From assembly GCF_047511655.1 (NCBI RefSeq), contig NC_133386.1, positions 79,301,501-79,365,500 of the forward strand: DNA of 64,000 bases, in the 5' to 3' direction. The notes below the pieces were generated by a model. It saw only the letters and a program-made list of their open reading frames with translations. It had not been told where the DNA came from and did not search any database. Both the position numbers and the translations under genes were made by a program. Source of the DNA: Castor canadensis (Eukaryota; Chordata; Mammalia; Rodentia; Castoridae). Below, one piece after another: positions 10,124-20,690 of the stretch (position 1 is its first letter; the number at the start of each line of letters is the position of its first letter).

Positions 10124-11524
10124 TTTTTAGGGTAGAAAGATTTTCTTTATTAATGACCCCAACCGTATTTCTTTAGATACAGGACTTTTGAACTCAAATA
10201 CTTAGAAGAAAACAAGTTAAGATTGCATTATCCTGCAACTCGTTACCAGTAACATATTGCAAAGCAAAACAGTTTGGAAAAGAGAGTGGGAGGGAAGAGA
10301 AGTGAGGGAGGGAAGATAAAAGAAAAGGAATTAAGTTCATCAAGTGGAATTCTTTTTTAAATTCTTGGGAACTATGAAGTCCTTGCAAGCACAGCTCGTT
10401 TCTGCAGATTATTTTCCAAATGCGTACAAAATGGAGCCCAAACGGAGAATCCCTTAAGAACCTGGAGAGGTGCAACATGAAGGGCTACGATTATCCAGTA
10501 GCAAGCGTTCCAGCCTTCCATCGCCAACACTTCCTCCTCTGTTCCCAAGAGTTAGTGGGATGAAAACGTCTTCCCCGTGATTGTTTTCATTTCTTTTTTC
10601 TCAGCATCTGGGCGTGTACGGTTGAGCACCTTAAGGAAGTCCGATGTTTTTGCCCGCATACGTGTGTGAATATAGGCCTTAGAGCACTTGATGTGCAGGT
10701 AGTCCCGGAATGTGTGGATCAGGTTGATGGTGTTGTCTCGAGCACTGGCATTGGTGTGGCGAGGGAACAGCACAAAGGTGATGTAGCCAATGTTGTCGCC
10801 CACAGCAGCATCCATGTCTTTTAGTTCCAGAGGAGATTCCCTGTGGCTAAAAAGGACCTGGGGGGCTGTGTGGCTGGCTCTGCGTCCTTCTTTGAATTCC
10901 TGCATGAACACCTTTCCAATGACCACATCGTCGTCATCTTTAAACACTGTGCTGAAGACTACCGTGACTCTGTCCTTTTTAGATTCAACATACATGGTCT
11001 CATCATCCCTATAATGGATAACTGCCCTGTTCTTGCCTTCCTTGCCCTCTTCTTGGAATTGGAAGTATTTCTCAAAGACAGAGACAAAACAATGTCGTTT
11101 CAACATGCCAGCCTGATGCACAATAGAATCCTTAGATACAGGCAGATTTTCAAGGTCATATAGCAAAGAAACATTGTATCCTGATTCTGGGTTTACCAAG
11201 AAATTTCCACATACCCTCTTTAATAACTCATCAGCAGCATGTGCCTGAAGTTCCTTGTAGAATTTCAAAGAAATACTGACCATCACTTTTGTTTTGTCTC
11301 CATTAGGATTTGAAATATGATAGAGGACCCCATCAAAATCTGCAAATGTTACTTATACTGCTTCCGGTTTGTTTCTGGCGGCCGCGTTCTCGAACTTGAG
11401 CGCGAGCGTCTCCTCGATGATGCGGTTGTTCACCTCCAGCAGGATCACGGCTGGCCGCGGCTGGCCGCGGCTGGCCCCGAAGCCTGAACCCGCCTGCCCA
11501 GCCGCCGCCGCCGCCTCACCGACC
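10116..11524 (-). pseudogene. ARPC2: Processed pseudogene of ARPC2 (Arp2/3 complex subunit 2, p34-Arc)
   Basis: The parent gene encodes the 300-residue p34 subunit, which with ARPC4 forms the structural core of the Arp2/3 actin-nucleating complex. The minus strand carries an intronless copy: 5' UTR (11,449-11,524), coding region 11,448-10,552, 3' UTR, an AATAAA (complement of 10,146-10,151) and a 13-A tail (10,116-10,128). Recognisable blocks include [61 protein letters not shown] and the C-terminus [12 protein letters not shown]. Lesions: the start codon is GTG (11,446-11,448), codon 32 is TAA (11,353-11,355, Glu in the family), and two codons are missing in DYLHIKC. From the next Met a 244-codon frame stays open to the normal stop, but it lacks the N-terminus. 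Flanking 14-bp repeats (10,110-10,123 and 11,525-11,538) mark L1-mediated insertion. No intron or promoter is retained. Confidence 0.96.
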
Positions 11525-11538
11525 GACTACTTTTTTTT
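11525..11538 (-). repeat. Target-site duplication of ARPC2 retrocopy (5' side)
   Basis: Plus strand 'gactactttttttt' followed by 'aagtc'. On the minus strand the target reads TT/AAAA, the L1 endonuclease preference. Confidence 0.85.
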
Positions 11539-12200
11539 AAGTCATTCTCAAGGCTGACAATTTCCTAGCACAACTCTCTAGGTCCTTATACTTACTTCTT
11601 TTTTTTTCATTATTTAGAGAATACTTTATTAGTTTCTGTAATCAAACCCACGTAGATAAGACCTTACATATTTAATACAGTGCGTTACCCCTGTACAAAT
11701 GGAAAAAAAATTAAAATATTAATATACTTTCTTCTAACATGATTAAACATTTAGAGTGTTATATTTTATTTTACTTAGTAAACTCTTTAAAGCAAACTGT
11801 TCTTCCCCTCATCTCTAAAGTTAGTTAGGAGTTAACTGAGTGAAAATACCTCCTGGAGAAGAAGTAAACATTAAAAAACAAATGATACTATATCTAACGT
11901 CATCTCTCTTAAAAACTATGGTGATTGTGAAGGAAACTCAAAGTTTTTCAAACATCGTGTCCACCACCTTAAACAGCTTCTCCAGTTGCGATCCAAATGA
12001 CACTCTAGCAGACTCACTGACCATTCTTGACAGAGAAGTCAACAACAGAAGGCAAAGGATAAGAAATCATAGCAAACTCCTGCCACATTTGCCCAGACCT
12101 CGACTTGTACCTGCCGACCAGGATAGCCCATCAGAGTGGCAACTCAGAGCGGAGGAGAGCTAAGGCAAGTTTTCGTCAGGTTAATGTGATTGTGAAGTGG
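11539..12200. other. Unrecognised stretch with a 107-codon open frame at 11,840-12,163
   Basis: AT-rich up to about 11,930, then a patch of more balanced composition to 12,165. The plus-strand frame (starting MKIPPGEEVN, ending QLRAEES) has no recognised domain and no clear gene context. It could be a chance frame, an old exon, or part of an unidentified repeat. Confidence 0.35.
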
Positions 12201-13420
12201 CTTGACATCTCTCTTTTATTAATGATATAATTTACACATAAGATATAACCAGTAGCACTTATGCGTCCACAAGTTTTAAAAAATACAGATATGTAATTTT
12301 CTCTAAAATAAAAATATAGAAAAATAGCAACAATCTCCAAATTCTCCCACTGTTGATTGTAATCAAACCCTCCCCTGACCTTCAGTAGAGAACAAGCAAC
12401 CATCTGGTCCCCATACCTGTACATTTTTGCTTTTCCAGAATGTCATATACAATGAATGCTACAATAATTTATCAAATACATTTTTAGAAACATCCCTCCC
12501 AGTCTGTATCTTGTATTTTCATCTTCCTGATAGTGTCTTTTGAAGAAAATTTTTAACTTTTATGAATTCTAATGGATCATTTTTTAATGAATTATGCTTT
12601 GGGTGTTAAATTTAAGAATCTTCATCTATCCCAGGGCCCCAATGTTTTCTTCTAGAGGCTTCATAGTTTGAGTTTCTTCATATGTATCCATTCTTAATAT
12701 TGACTTAATGTTTGTATCTGGTGCAAATTAACTTGAGGCTGACTTTTTATAAATGATCAATAGATTCAGTACCATTTCTTGAGCAGATAATCCTTTTCTA
12801 TCGATTTCCCTTTAGAAACTTTGTCAAAAACCAAAGTTTCATAAATGTGTCCATATATTCTGTGTTCTCAATTTTGTTCTTTTGATTTTTTTTGTCCCTT
12901 TTTTCACCAATACTACCTAATCTTGATTACTGTAGTTTTACAGTTAAGTCTTAGAATCAGGTAGTGCAAGCTCTCCACATTCTTTTCCAGAATTGGGTTG
13001 GTGTTCCTGTTCTTTTCTTTCTATGTAAATATTTAGAATTATTTTGTCAGTTTCTATAAGATGTCTAGATTTTGATTTAAATTGCATTATATCTTAATTC
13101 ACCTTGATATTTATTATCTTATCAATATCGAGTGTTCCAGTCCTTAAATCCAATATATTTCTGTTTTACTCAGGTTCTTTGATCTTTCTTCAATATCTTA
13201 TAGTTTTTAGCATACAGATCTACCTCATATTTTGCTAAACTTATATTTAATAGTTTCATGTTCTTTGGAGCTTTGTAAATGATACTGCTTTATATTCTGT
13301 TTTCTAATTGTTAACTTCCTTATGAAAAGTGAAATTTATTTTTGTATATTCATTTTTGACATTTTTCTTAGTAAATAGTTGTACAGGAAGTTTTGTTGTG
13401 TCACTTCCATATAGGTTTTC
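12200..13420 (-). mobile_element. Ancient L1 (L1M-like) fragment, antisense
   Basis: Starts with the complement of an old L1 3' end ('ttaatgatataatttacaca') and runs through the ORF2 C-terminal and thumb region ('gtgcaaattaacttgaggct', 'gcacattcttttccagaattg'). Heavily diverged, no frame left. Confidence 0.65.
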
Positions 13421-13799
13421 AATGTTCCCCAGTTTGGTACATTCTCTCCAATATTCTGCTTCTTCCCCCTCTCCTTCTTAAAATGACATACATGGATTTC
13501 AATGTTCCATATTCATATGTGTATAGAAAGTACATTATACTCTATAACCCTGGCAGGAAAAGTATTGGATGCTAAGACCCAAGAAGGAGAAGCTCCCCTG
13601 GAGAATCCTGAGACTCTTCAGTCCACAAATTCCCAGGACCTTCTTGACTAAGAGAAGCAGCTTTTATACCTTTCTAGAGACTAGCTTTCACTTGTCTCAA
13701 TACTCAGCATAGACCTCACTTAAAGAAAAACTCTTGCCTTTCTCAAGATCCACCTCTGCTACCCTCATTGAATTTGTGTAAATTAATGCCACTATTAAA

Positions 13800-14113
13800 A
13801 TCTTTTTTTTTTGACAGTACTATGGGTTTGTATTGAGGACTCTATGCTTATGAGGAAGGTGATCTACCACTTTAGCCATACCCCTCGCCCTTTATGCTCT
13901 GGTTATTTTGAAGAATGAGTCAGCCTACAACCACAATCCTCCAGATCTCAGCTTCCTACATGTAGAATGACAAGCATGGCCACTGCACCCAGCCATTGGT
14001 TGAGATGTGTTTTCCTGAAGTTTTTCAGCTGACCTCCAACTGTGATCCTTCATATCTCAGGCTCCCAAGGAGCTACAATTACAGGTGTGAACCAATGACA
14101 CCAGACTCCAGTA
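13800..14113 (-). repeat. Composite SINE, antisense
   Basis: Begins with T9 and an ID-like complement ('ctatgcttatgaggaaggtg', 'ttagccatacccctcgccct'), then two B1-like complements ending in 'ctacaattacaggtgtgaac'. About 314 bp in all. Confidence 0.65.
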
Positions 14114-14582
14114 TCAAAATTTGAAAGAATGCAGAGGGAATGATGTCTGATTTCTCAGCTAAAGACACTAGCATGTCCTCTGCAAAAAACAAGTGACCAC
14201 AGTGAATTATGTTAAATTACTATAAAAAACCTATATAATGCCAACCCTAATTACATCTGCCAGACTAGATATGGTGCCTTTATTGGAATGATTCACACAG
14301 TTCTGGCAGTTTGTATACAATTACTTATCTGGGATATGGGTTCTCAAATATGTCAATAAGGAAAATTTAAAAAAATAGATATTGCATACAAAGAACAGAA
14401 AATACATTCACTGTCTTCAAACAGGACTATGTAAAATGTGGTATCAAAATAGTCTAAGGATTCTATTTATTTCGACAACCTGCAGCATGTTGCAATAGTC
14501 CATTTTCTAGATAGTCTACTTTAGAGAATGGTACGTGTACATGTGTATATAATGTGAGCAGAAAGTGAAATAAGTGAAAATA

Positions 14583-14905
14583 CAGTGGACTTTCTACACG
14601 CATAGGTTCTACATCCACAGATGCAACCAACTACATATTAAAAATATTAAAAGAACTTCAATTCTGTACTAATCATGCAAAATGGTTTCTCATAATTATC
14701 CCTAAACAATACACCAAAACAATTACTTGCATGGTATTTACATTCTACAATGTACTATAAGTAATTTAAAGATGAATTAAAGTATGTGGGAAGATGTGCA
14801 CAGATGATGTGTAAACACTGTGCATATTTATATAAGGGACCTACACATCCATGAACTTTGGTATTTGTGGAGTTCTTGAAATCAATCCACGCAGGATAGT
14901 AAAAG
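14583..14905 (+). mobile_element. Tigger-like non-autonomous DNA transposon fossil
   Basis: The 5' end 'cagtggactttctacacgca' is followed by 'tccacagatgcaaccaacta', a central 'tttacattctacaatgtac', 'agatgaattaaagtatgtgg' and 'tatttatataagggacctac', with a partly complementary 3' end ('gtatttgtggagttcttgaa', 'tcaatccacgcagg'). This order matches a mammalian short Tigger/pogo-class element as I remember it. The outer 3' terminal repeat is too decayed to place. Confidence 0.55.
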
Positions 14906-14909
14906 ATAA

Positions 14910-16670
14910 GTTTACTGTTACTTATTATGCCTTTATTCTATGACAATGTATTTCAGAAAAATTCAGACACTACAATGCAACCTAAGAATTACATGCATAT
15001 AGACATATACACAAAATATATATGTGTATATATACATATATATAGGGATACTGATACATTTAGTAAACTAGTTGGGGTTTTTCAGCCTGAGCTGAGCCAT
15101 AAAGTATTTAAATAAATTATCTAGTCACAGCATAGTAGTCAAAACCAAGGCTCCACCCCTTCATAATGTATGATACTTCCTCTCAGAAACATCTAGAAGA
15201 AAACAAATAAAAACAGTAAAATAATGAAACCCATAGCAAATAATTATTAAAATTTTTGTTTTATCAGTGAATTTCTAAGAGTATTCAATCAATAATCTCT
15301 CTTGATTTAAAAATGAGTTTTGTACACTTATGGAGAAACCAAAGTGACACAGTAAATTAACCATTTCTAGAAACCTGTATTACTAGATAACTAATAGTAA
15401 TGAACCTTCAACTAAAAAAGAAGACAAGAACTCAAGGCTGCCAGAAACAATGGCCCAGCTCTGAGTTCTGTAATGGAGAAAACCAACAGAGGACAAGGAG
15501 CCCCAATACAGCTCATTACCTTATGTATGTCCTTAAAAGCCTCGTTTCCCAACCTTGCTGTGGTTTGAGAGAAGGAATTCTCGTTGAGATGGCATAAAAT
15601 TGAGGAGAGAAAACTCAAAGTAGATCACTTGTTCTATTTGGAAGAGGGTCAAAAGAAATTCCAAAAACTTCCTTGACTTTGTTTAAGATATGGTTAAAAA
15701 AGCTTAACGTACTAGAAGAGATGGGTGGACATCTTACTTTGCTATTGTTCAAATATATATGAGATAGCTGATTTTTTTCTTTTAAAAGTATGTTTTTGTT
15801 ATGTGAATTTGAAAAGAAAACCATGAAGCTCTTGATATTTGAAACTGCTAAAAATAATCAGGTTTCTCTTGCCAAAAGACAGAAAGGTCATATTTGTGAC
15901 GCAAACCTAAAAATTACAAGCAATTCAAACATCACAAATGGACAGGTCCATGTAATCAGTGACAAACATATTTCATGCAAAAATATAAGCTAATAAGTCA
16001 GGTAGTCTTCCGCAATCATTTTAAGCAATTTGTTAAATATAGTGGACCTAAACATGCAAATTATTTGGATTTTGGAAGAAGATATATGTCATGTTATTTG
16101 TTAGTATATTTAATCACTTTCTAGTGAAAAATTTTTTGTTTAAGTAAAATCTGAACCTACTCTTTACTCACGAAGCCATTACTTGTTTTGGACCAAAGCC
16201 TTTCTCAGGCAAGCTTATATCATGTGCGTTTAAGAATTGGCCCCTTTAGCATTAAAAGCTCTTGCTTTTGTTGTTTTCCAGCAACTTTGAGAAGTCTTTT
16301 CACTGTTTTGTGTGCTATTAGGTAAAGCCTTCCTGGACCTTTCAATCACCCTGGTTTTGCTTCATCTTTGCTCAAAGACTGCTTATAGCCAAAAGAGGAT
16401 TTAAGATAAAGAAAGTCCTTGGTATTTTTATTCATTTATTATTTTTTCTAATCACTTTTCATTTATCATGGTACAGACATGGAGTTTATATGCCTCCTAA
16501 TTTAATTTTCTTCTTTTATTTTAAAAAATAACAAAAAAATCAAATCTCAAAATATGTTAAATTTTTTCATTGGGATGATTCATAGCAGTTAATAACAGAA
16601 CTAGAAGTGAAATGCAGATCTCTCAAGTTTGATCATAAAAATCTTTTTCCTGGGTTGTAGTGAATGTTTG
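14910..16670. other. No gene or clear repeat seen
   Basis: AT-rich sequence with a short (TA)n-like stretch near 15,010-15,050. Short open frames at 15,400-15,993 lack coding character and have no recognisable product. Confidence 0.5.
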
Positions 16671-16674
16671 CATA

Positions 16675-16723
16675 AGTGTGTGTGTGTGTGTGAGTGTGTG
16701 TGTGTGTGTGCATGTGTGTGTGT
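16675..16723. repeat. (TG)n microsatellite, imperfect
   Basis: TG units interrupted by 'gag' and 'cat'. The open frame over it (starting MNVCISVCV) is a repeat artefact. Confidence 0.95.
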
Positions 16724-18559
16724 TTCAGAGAGGGCTCACTGGCTCACTTTGCTATCTTCCCAGGAGAATTGGTCTTCTGACTGTGGATTATGATCTGATG
16801 ACATTGGCAGAATCTAAGCATCCCTTACATGCAGTATTAGCTACTACTTCCATCTTTATCTATTTTTTATATCATGAGCTGAAGTTTTGTCTGTCTTACA
16901 TAAAACATGAAGAATGATGTCTTTAGATAATGATTTCTTTCTAATCATCTCTAACAAACTATGCAACCTACCAACTCAATCATTAACTTTTACTTGCATA
17001 CATCAACTTCCATTTGAGCATATCTCAGTGTTTTAATGCTTGGATAGCAGTTCCCAATTTCTATATACAGAGAAAAAATAAATTGTGACAGTGATGTTTC
17101 AGACATAAATATGAAAGTCTCACAACAAATCTCTCTCATGGAGACAAATAATACTCCAATAACTGAAAAATAGGAATCTTCTTTAATTATCACAATGAGA
17201 GATTCTGGTTTAGATATGTACTTTTGGCTGTAAAAACCCTGTTGATAATATCATAACTAATTAGCAAAGGAACTTCTATCAATTATAGCTCTATATAAAT
17301 TCATGTTTGTGAGCATCATGTCATTCTTCTTAGAAAGAAATCTTAAATGAAAACTTGTCTAGATAATTTTAAGAATTTTTAAAATTATGTTCCTGAAAAA
17401 GACTTTCATTGGCAACAAGCTTGCAAAAATATAAGTCAAATGACAGAAAAATATTGTGCACCCATAAATGGTGCACAATAAAGAAACAGAGTTGCCTATC
17501 ATCAGTATTTCAGTAAATGGTCTTCATTAATAGATACTACTGCCTTTTGCCCAGTGATCTCACTCGCATTAACCCTTTTTATTTTTTTTTTCCAACTTTG
17601 GAAAACTAGTTACTTTGCTGCTCATAAATTCTGCCACTACCTTATCTACAAAATGGAAAGCAGTTAAAATTAGCTAGTATTTCTGGTAAAAGCAGAGTAC
17701 TTAGCACCAAATGGTACTAATAACAAAAACATAAAAAAGTGCAATTAACAATGATATGAAGTCATTAGATAGCACCAAAACTAATAGAAAGTGGCTCTGA
17801 AGGAAGAAAACAGAGAGTGAGATCCATGTGAAACCAGCTTTGACCTGAAGGCATTCATTCTTTGCTTCACAGAGAACAATTCAAGTTAAAATCAGTAGTC
17901 TTATTTGGTTGAGGATAAGGTCAAAGATCAAGATTTCCTGTCAGATGGCTAGAAATGGAGCAGGAAAAAAAAAAGGAGAGCCCCAAAAATCCTTGGCTGA
18001 TTTCTGAACTCATATGAGCAGGACAAATCTCCAAGGAATCCAATCAAAAGTAGCTAGAATGCAAAAGAGTTAATCAGTGATTTCAGCAGCTGACCAAGTG
18101 CTAGCGGGAGAAAGAATTTGAAATTGAGTCCCCAGTTATAGAGTCTTGGTAACTACCTCAAACTTTATGTTGAAACTCAATGACTGCATTTGGAACCTCT
18201 GAAAGTTATGAGGGGAAGACTATGGGAGAAACAATATCTGAAAAAGTATTGGTCAAAATGTTTCAAATATCCTAAGGCCAATACTATAATGTCTTATTAT
18301 TGCAATTTTAGAATATGCACATAATCCTTAAGCATTATATATCCCTCCATATATTTGGAACTCCTTTCATTTATTTTGTGAATAACTATATTTTTAATAA
18401 ATAATGCCATGTTTTAAAAAAATCCCTAGTTATTGTATTTTTACTATGTTATGATGATATTTCAACTTTCCAAATGATTTTCTAGAATAGAGAATTAGTT
18501 AATTTTGTGATATCAACCTTTTGTTTTGTAACACACTTATTGATCCATGTAATATTTTT
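16724..18559. other. No gene seen
   Basis: Non-repetitive-looking AT-rich sequence. Around 17,590-17,710 there is faint resemblance to a MIR-like tail, not strong enough to call. Confidence 0.45.
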
Positions 18560-19135
18560 GTAAATACCAAATAATTTCCTAAGTACTGCATGGCTAATTT
18601 ATCTATGAATAAACCTATGCTGTCAAGCAATATATTGTTGAATAAAAATGGTTAGAATGGAAATCACTGACTTTTCCCAATGTTGCAGAGAACCTGTTAA
18701 TTTTTCATGATTAAACTATAGATTTTTCATACATTCTTTATCATTTTGAAAAAATGAATTTCTATTCCCAGTTTGTCAAAATCCAATATTTTTTCTTTGT
18801 ATTCCTTGAGTACTCTCTTGGTCAGTCACCACATGACATACAAAAACACATACACACAAGCACCCAAACACACACACATACACATACAAATCTCATTGAA
18901 AATTTTTATGATGTAGTTTATTATATTCTTGTAATATCTTTTTTTTTCAGTTTTGGTTTATGGGTAATCCTAGTCTCACAAATATTTGTAGCAGGAATTT
19001 GTTGAAGAATGTCTCTATTTTCTTTTATTATTTTCCTTAAGTCAATCTTTTAACATACTGATTTCAAACTGATTTGATAACTAAAGTTTTATGCTATGTG
19101 TTTGTATATTATAATACAAATTCTTAAGAACACTT
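18560..19135 (-). mobile_element. Old L1 ORF2 fragment, antisense, with a CA-rich insert
   Basis: Sequence such as 'tgttgaataaaaatggttag' and 'aattttgtcaaaatccaata'-type text aligns with the antisense RT region of other L1s here. A CA-rich stretch (18,840-18,890) interrupts it. Strongly decayed. Confidence 0.5.
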
Positions 19136-19137
19136 TC

Positions 19138-19720
19138 TTTTTAAATTTTTTTATTGTCATATTGTTGTATTAGGGTACATTGCGATATCCAAAAGTTCTT
19201 ACAATATATCAAAGTTGAATTCACCCCCTCCATCATTCTCCTTTATCCACTCTCCCTTATTCTTGGAAGAATCTCAATATTTCCATTTTCATACATGAGT
19301 ACATAATATTTCCACTACATTTACCTTCATACATCCTTTCCTTATATCCTTCCTCCTTCCACTGCTACCAAATCCCAAACAGGAATTATTTTACCTTCTG
19401 AAGAACACTTTCAATATAGGCCCAAAAGTCCAAAATAATTATGCCTTACTATTATACTTTATAATATACATTATTTTTATTATAATTACCTGTTAAGTTT
19501 CAGTCTTTTTCTTTGGCCATAGACTATTTATTTAATTTTTTTGGTGGGGGTACACTGTGGCATTTACAAAAGTTCTTAAAATATATCAAATAGATCATAC
19601 TTGAATTCACCTGCTCTATCATTCTTTATCCTCCCCTTCCCCATTCCTGGACTAGTTTCAACAGGTCTCATTTTTCAATTTACATATGTGTGTACACAGT
19701 TTTTACACTCTATAAGGCCA
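19138..19720 (-). mobile_element. Two antisense L1 3'-UTR tails
   Basis: Both 19,138-19,395 and about 19,520-19,720 begin with T-rich sequence, then 'gggtacattgcgatatccaa' or 'gggggtacactgtggcattt', 'aaagttcttacaatatatca' and 'ttcaccccctccatcattct'. They are two separate copies of the same 3'-UTR subfamily, which is also present near 29,030. Confidence 0.65.
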
Positions 19721-19844
19721 GTTTGTTTAAGTTGTACAAAATGTACTCAGAATTATGGCACACTTCTGTGGTCAGCGAGGCAACTTCCTTTTATAAATGT
19801 CACTGCTATATTCAAGCTGCAGAAGTGAAGAAAATAAGCAATCC

Positions 19845-19916
19845 TTTTTGCTTCTTTTTGCAGTACTTTTTGCTAGGCAGGCGCTTTACCACTGAGCCAC
19901 TCCTCCAGTCTGAAAA
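19845..19916 (-). repeat. Partial ID-like SINE
   Basis: The complement of an ID-like head: 'gctaggcaggcgctttacca' then 'ctgagccactcctccagtct'. Confidence 0.6.
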
Positions 19917-20400
19917 TGAGCAATCTTCATTAATGATCAAGTAATTAATTTACCTCCTGGATACATACTATCAAGCATATGTGCCATCAATGGCAAGATC
20001 TCCTTCCCCATAATTTAGAGGGAAATAAAAATAGCTAAATATCTATCACCACTAAAATGTTATCAAATTTAATATTCTTTACACAATCCCTTTTCCACTG
20101 AAGGGACGAGGCCCTTTAAAACAATATCCTGCCTAAAGCAAACTTTTGAGCATGTCACTAAAAAAAGTGATCCTTTATTTTCTGAGTAAATTCTCTTATG
20201 AAAACATTAAATAGTCAAATACTGTAGCCAAGTAAATACATTTCTAAGCAAATTCAAGTTATCTGATAATTTACTCCAAATTTTTCTTATTTTTTCAATG
20301 GAAAAAAATGAATTAGATCTTTAGATGGTAAGTGAAATCATAGAGACCCAAATATATGCAACATAAACTCTTCATTGGCATCAAAACTCCCTTGTAGCTG

Positions 20401-20620
20401 TTTTTTTTTTTTTTTGGTGGGACTGGGGTTTGAATTGAGGATTTTATGCTTGCAAAGTAGGTGCTTTGCCACTTAAGACAGACCTCAGTCCATTTTGCTC
20501 CAGTTATTTTAGAGATGGGGTCTTATGAAATATTTCCCTGGGCTGGCCTCGAACCTCAAACCTGCCAATCTCAGCTTCCCAAGCAGTTAGGATTACAGGT
20601 GGTTCACACTGACACACCAC
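20401..20620 (-). repeat. Composite SINE, antisense
   Basis: T15 run, then 'ggtgggactggggtttgaat', 'gcaaagtaggtgctttgcca', and a B1-like complement ending 'aggattacaggtggttcaca'. Its 5' end directly abuts the tRNA-half insertion. Confidence 0.8.
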
Positions 20621-20638
20621 TCAATTCTATCCTTTTAA
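20621..20638. repeat. Target-site duplication, left copy, of the tRNA-half insertion
   Basis: 'tcaattctatccttttaa', repeated exactly at 20,673-20,690. On the minus strand the pre-insertion site reads ...TTT/AAAAGG..., a good L1 endonuclease target. Confidence 0.92.
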
Positions 20639-20672
20639 GAGTCTCATGCTCTACCGACTGAGCTAGCCGGGC
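20637..20672 (-). pseudogene. Tailless retro-insert of the 5' half of tRNA-Lys(CTT)
   Basis: On the minus strand, 20,672 down to 20,639 reads as the first 34 nt of mammalian tRNA-Lys(CTT): acceptor strand gcccggc, TA, D-stem gctc, D-loop with gtcgg, gagc, and anticodon strand tgaga then ctc. No mismatch is seen against the sequence I remember. It stops in the anticodon loop. Identical 18-bp repeats flank it, or 16-bp if the last two T's (20,637-20,638) are counted as tRNA positions 35-36. There is no CCA, no 3' half and no poly(A). The internal A box is present but the B box is absent, so it is not a tRNA gene. Confidence 0.9.
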
Positions 20673-20690
20673 TCAATTCTATCCTTTTAA
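20673..20690. repeat. Target-site duplication, right copy, of the tRNA-half insertion
   Basis: Exact 18-bp copy of 20,621-20,638 with no substitutions, suggesting the event is not very old. Confidence 0.92.

Noticed and set aside
10790-11163. Plus-strand frames of 74 and 106 codons
   Set aside because: Antisense shadows of the conserved ARPC2 coding sequence.
20639-20672. A functional tRNA-Lys gene
   Set aside because: Only the 5' half is present. The anticodon stem cannot close and the T-arm with the B box is absent.
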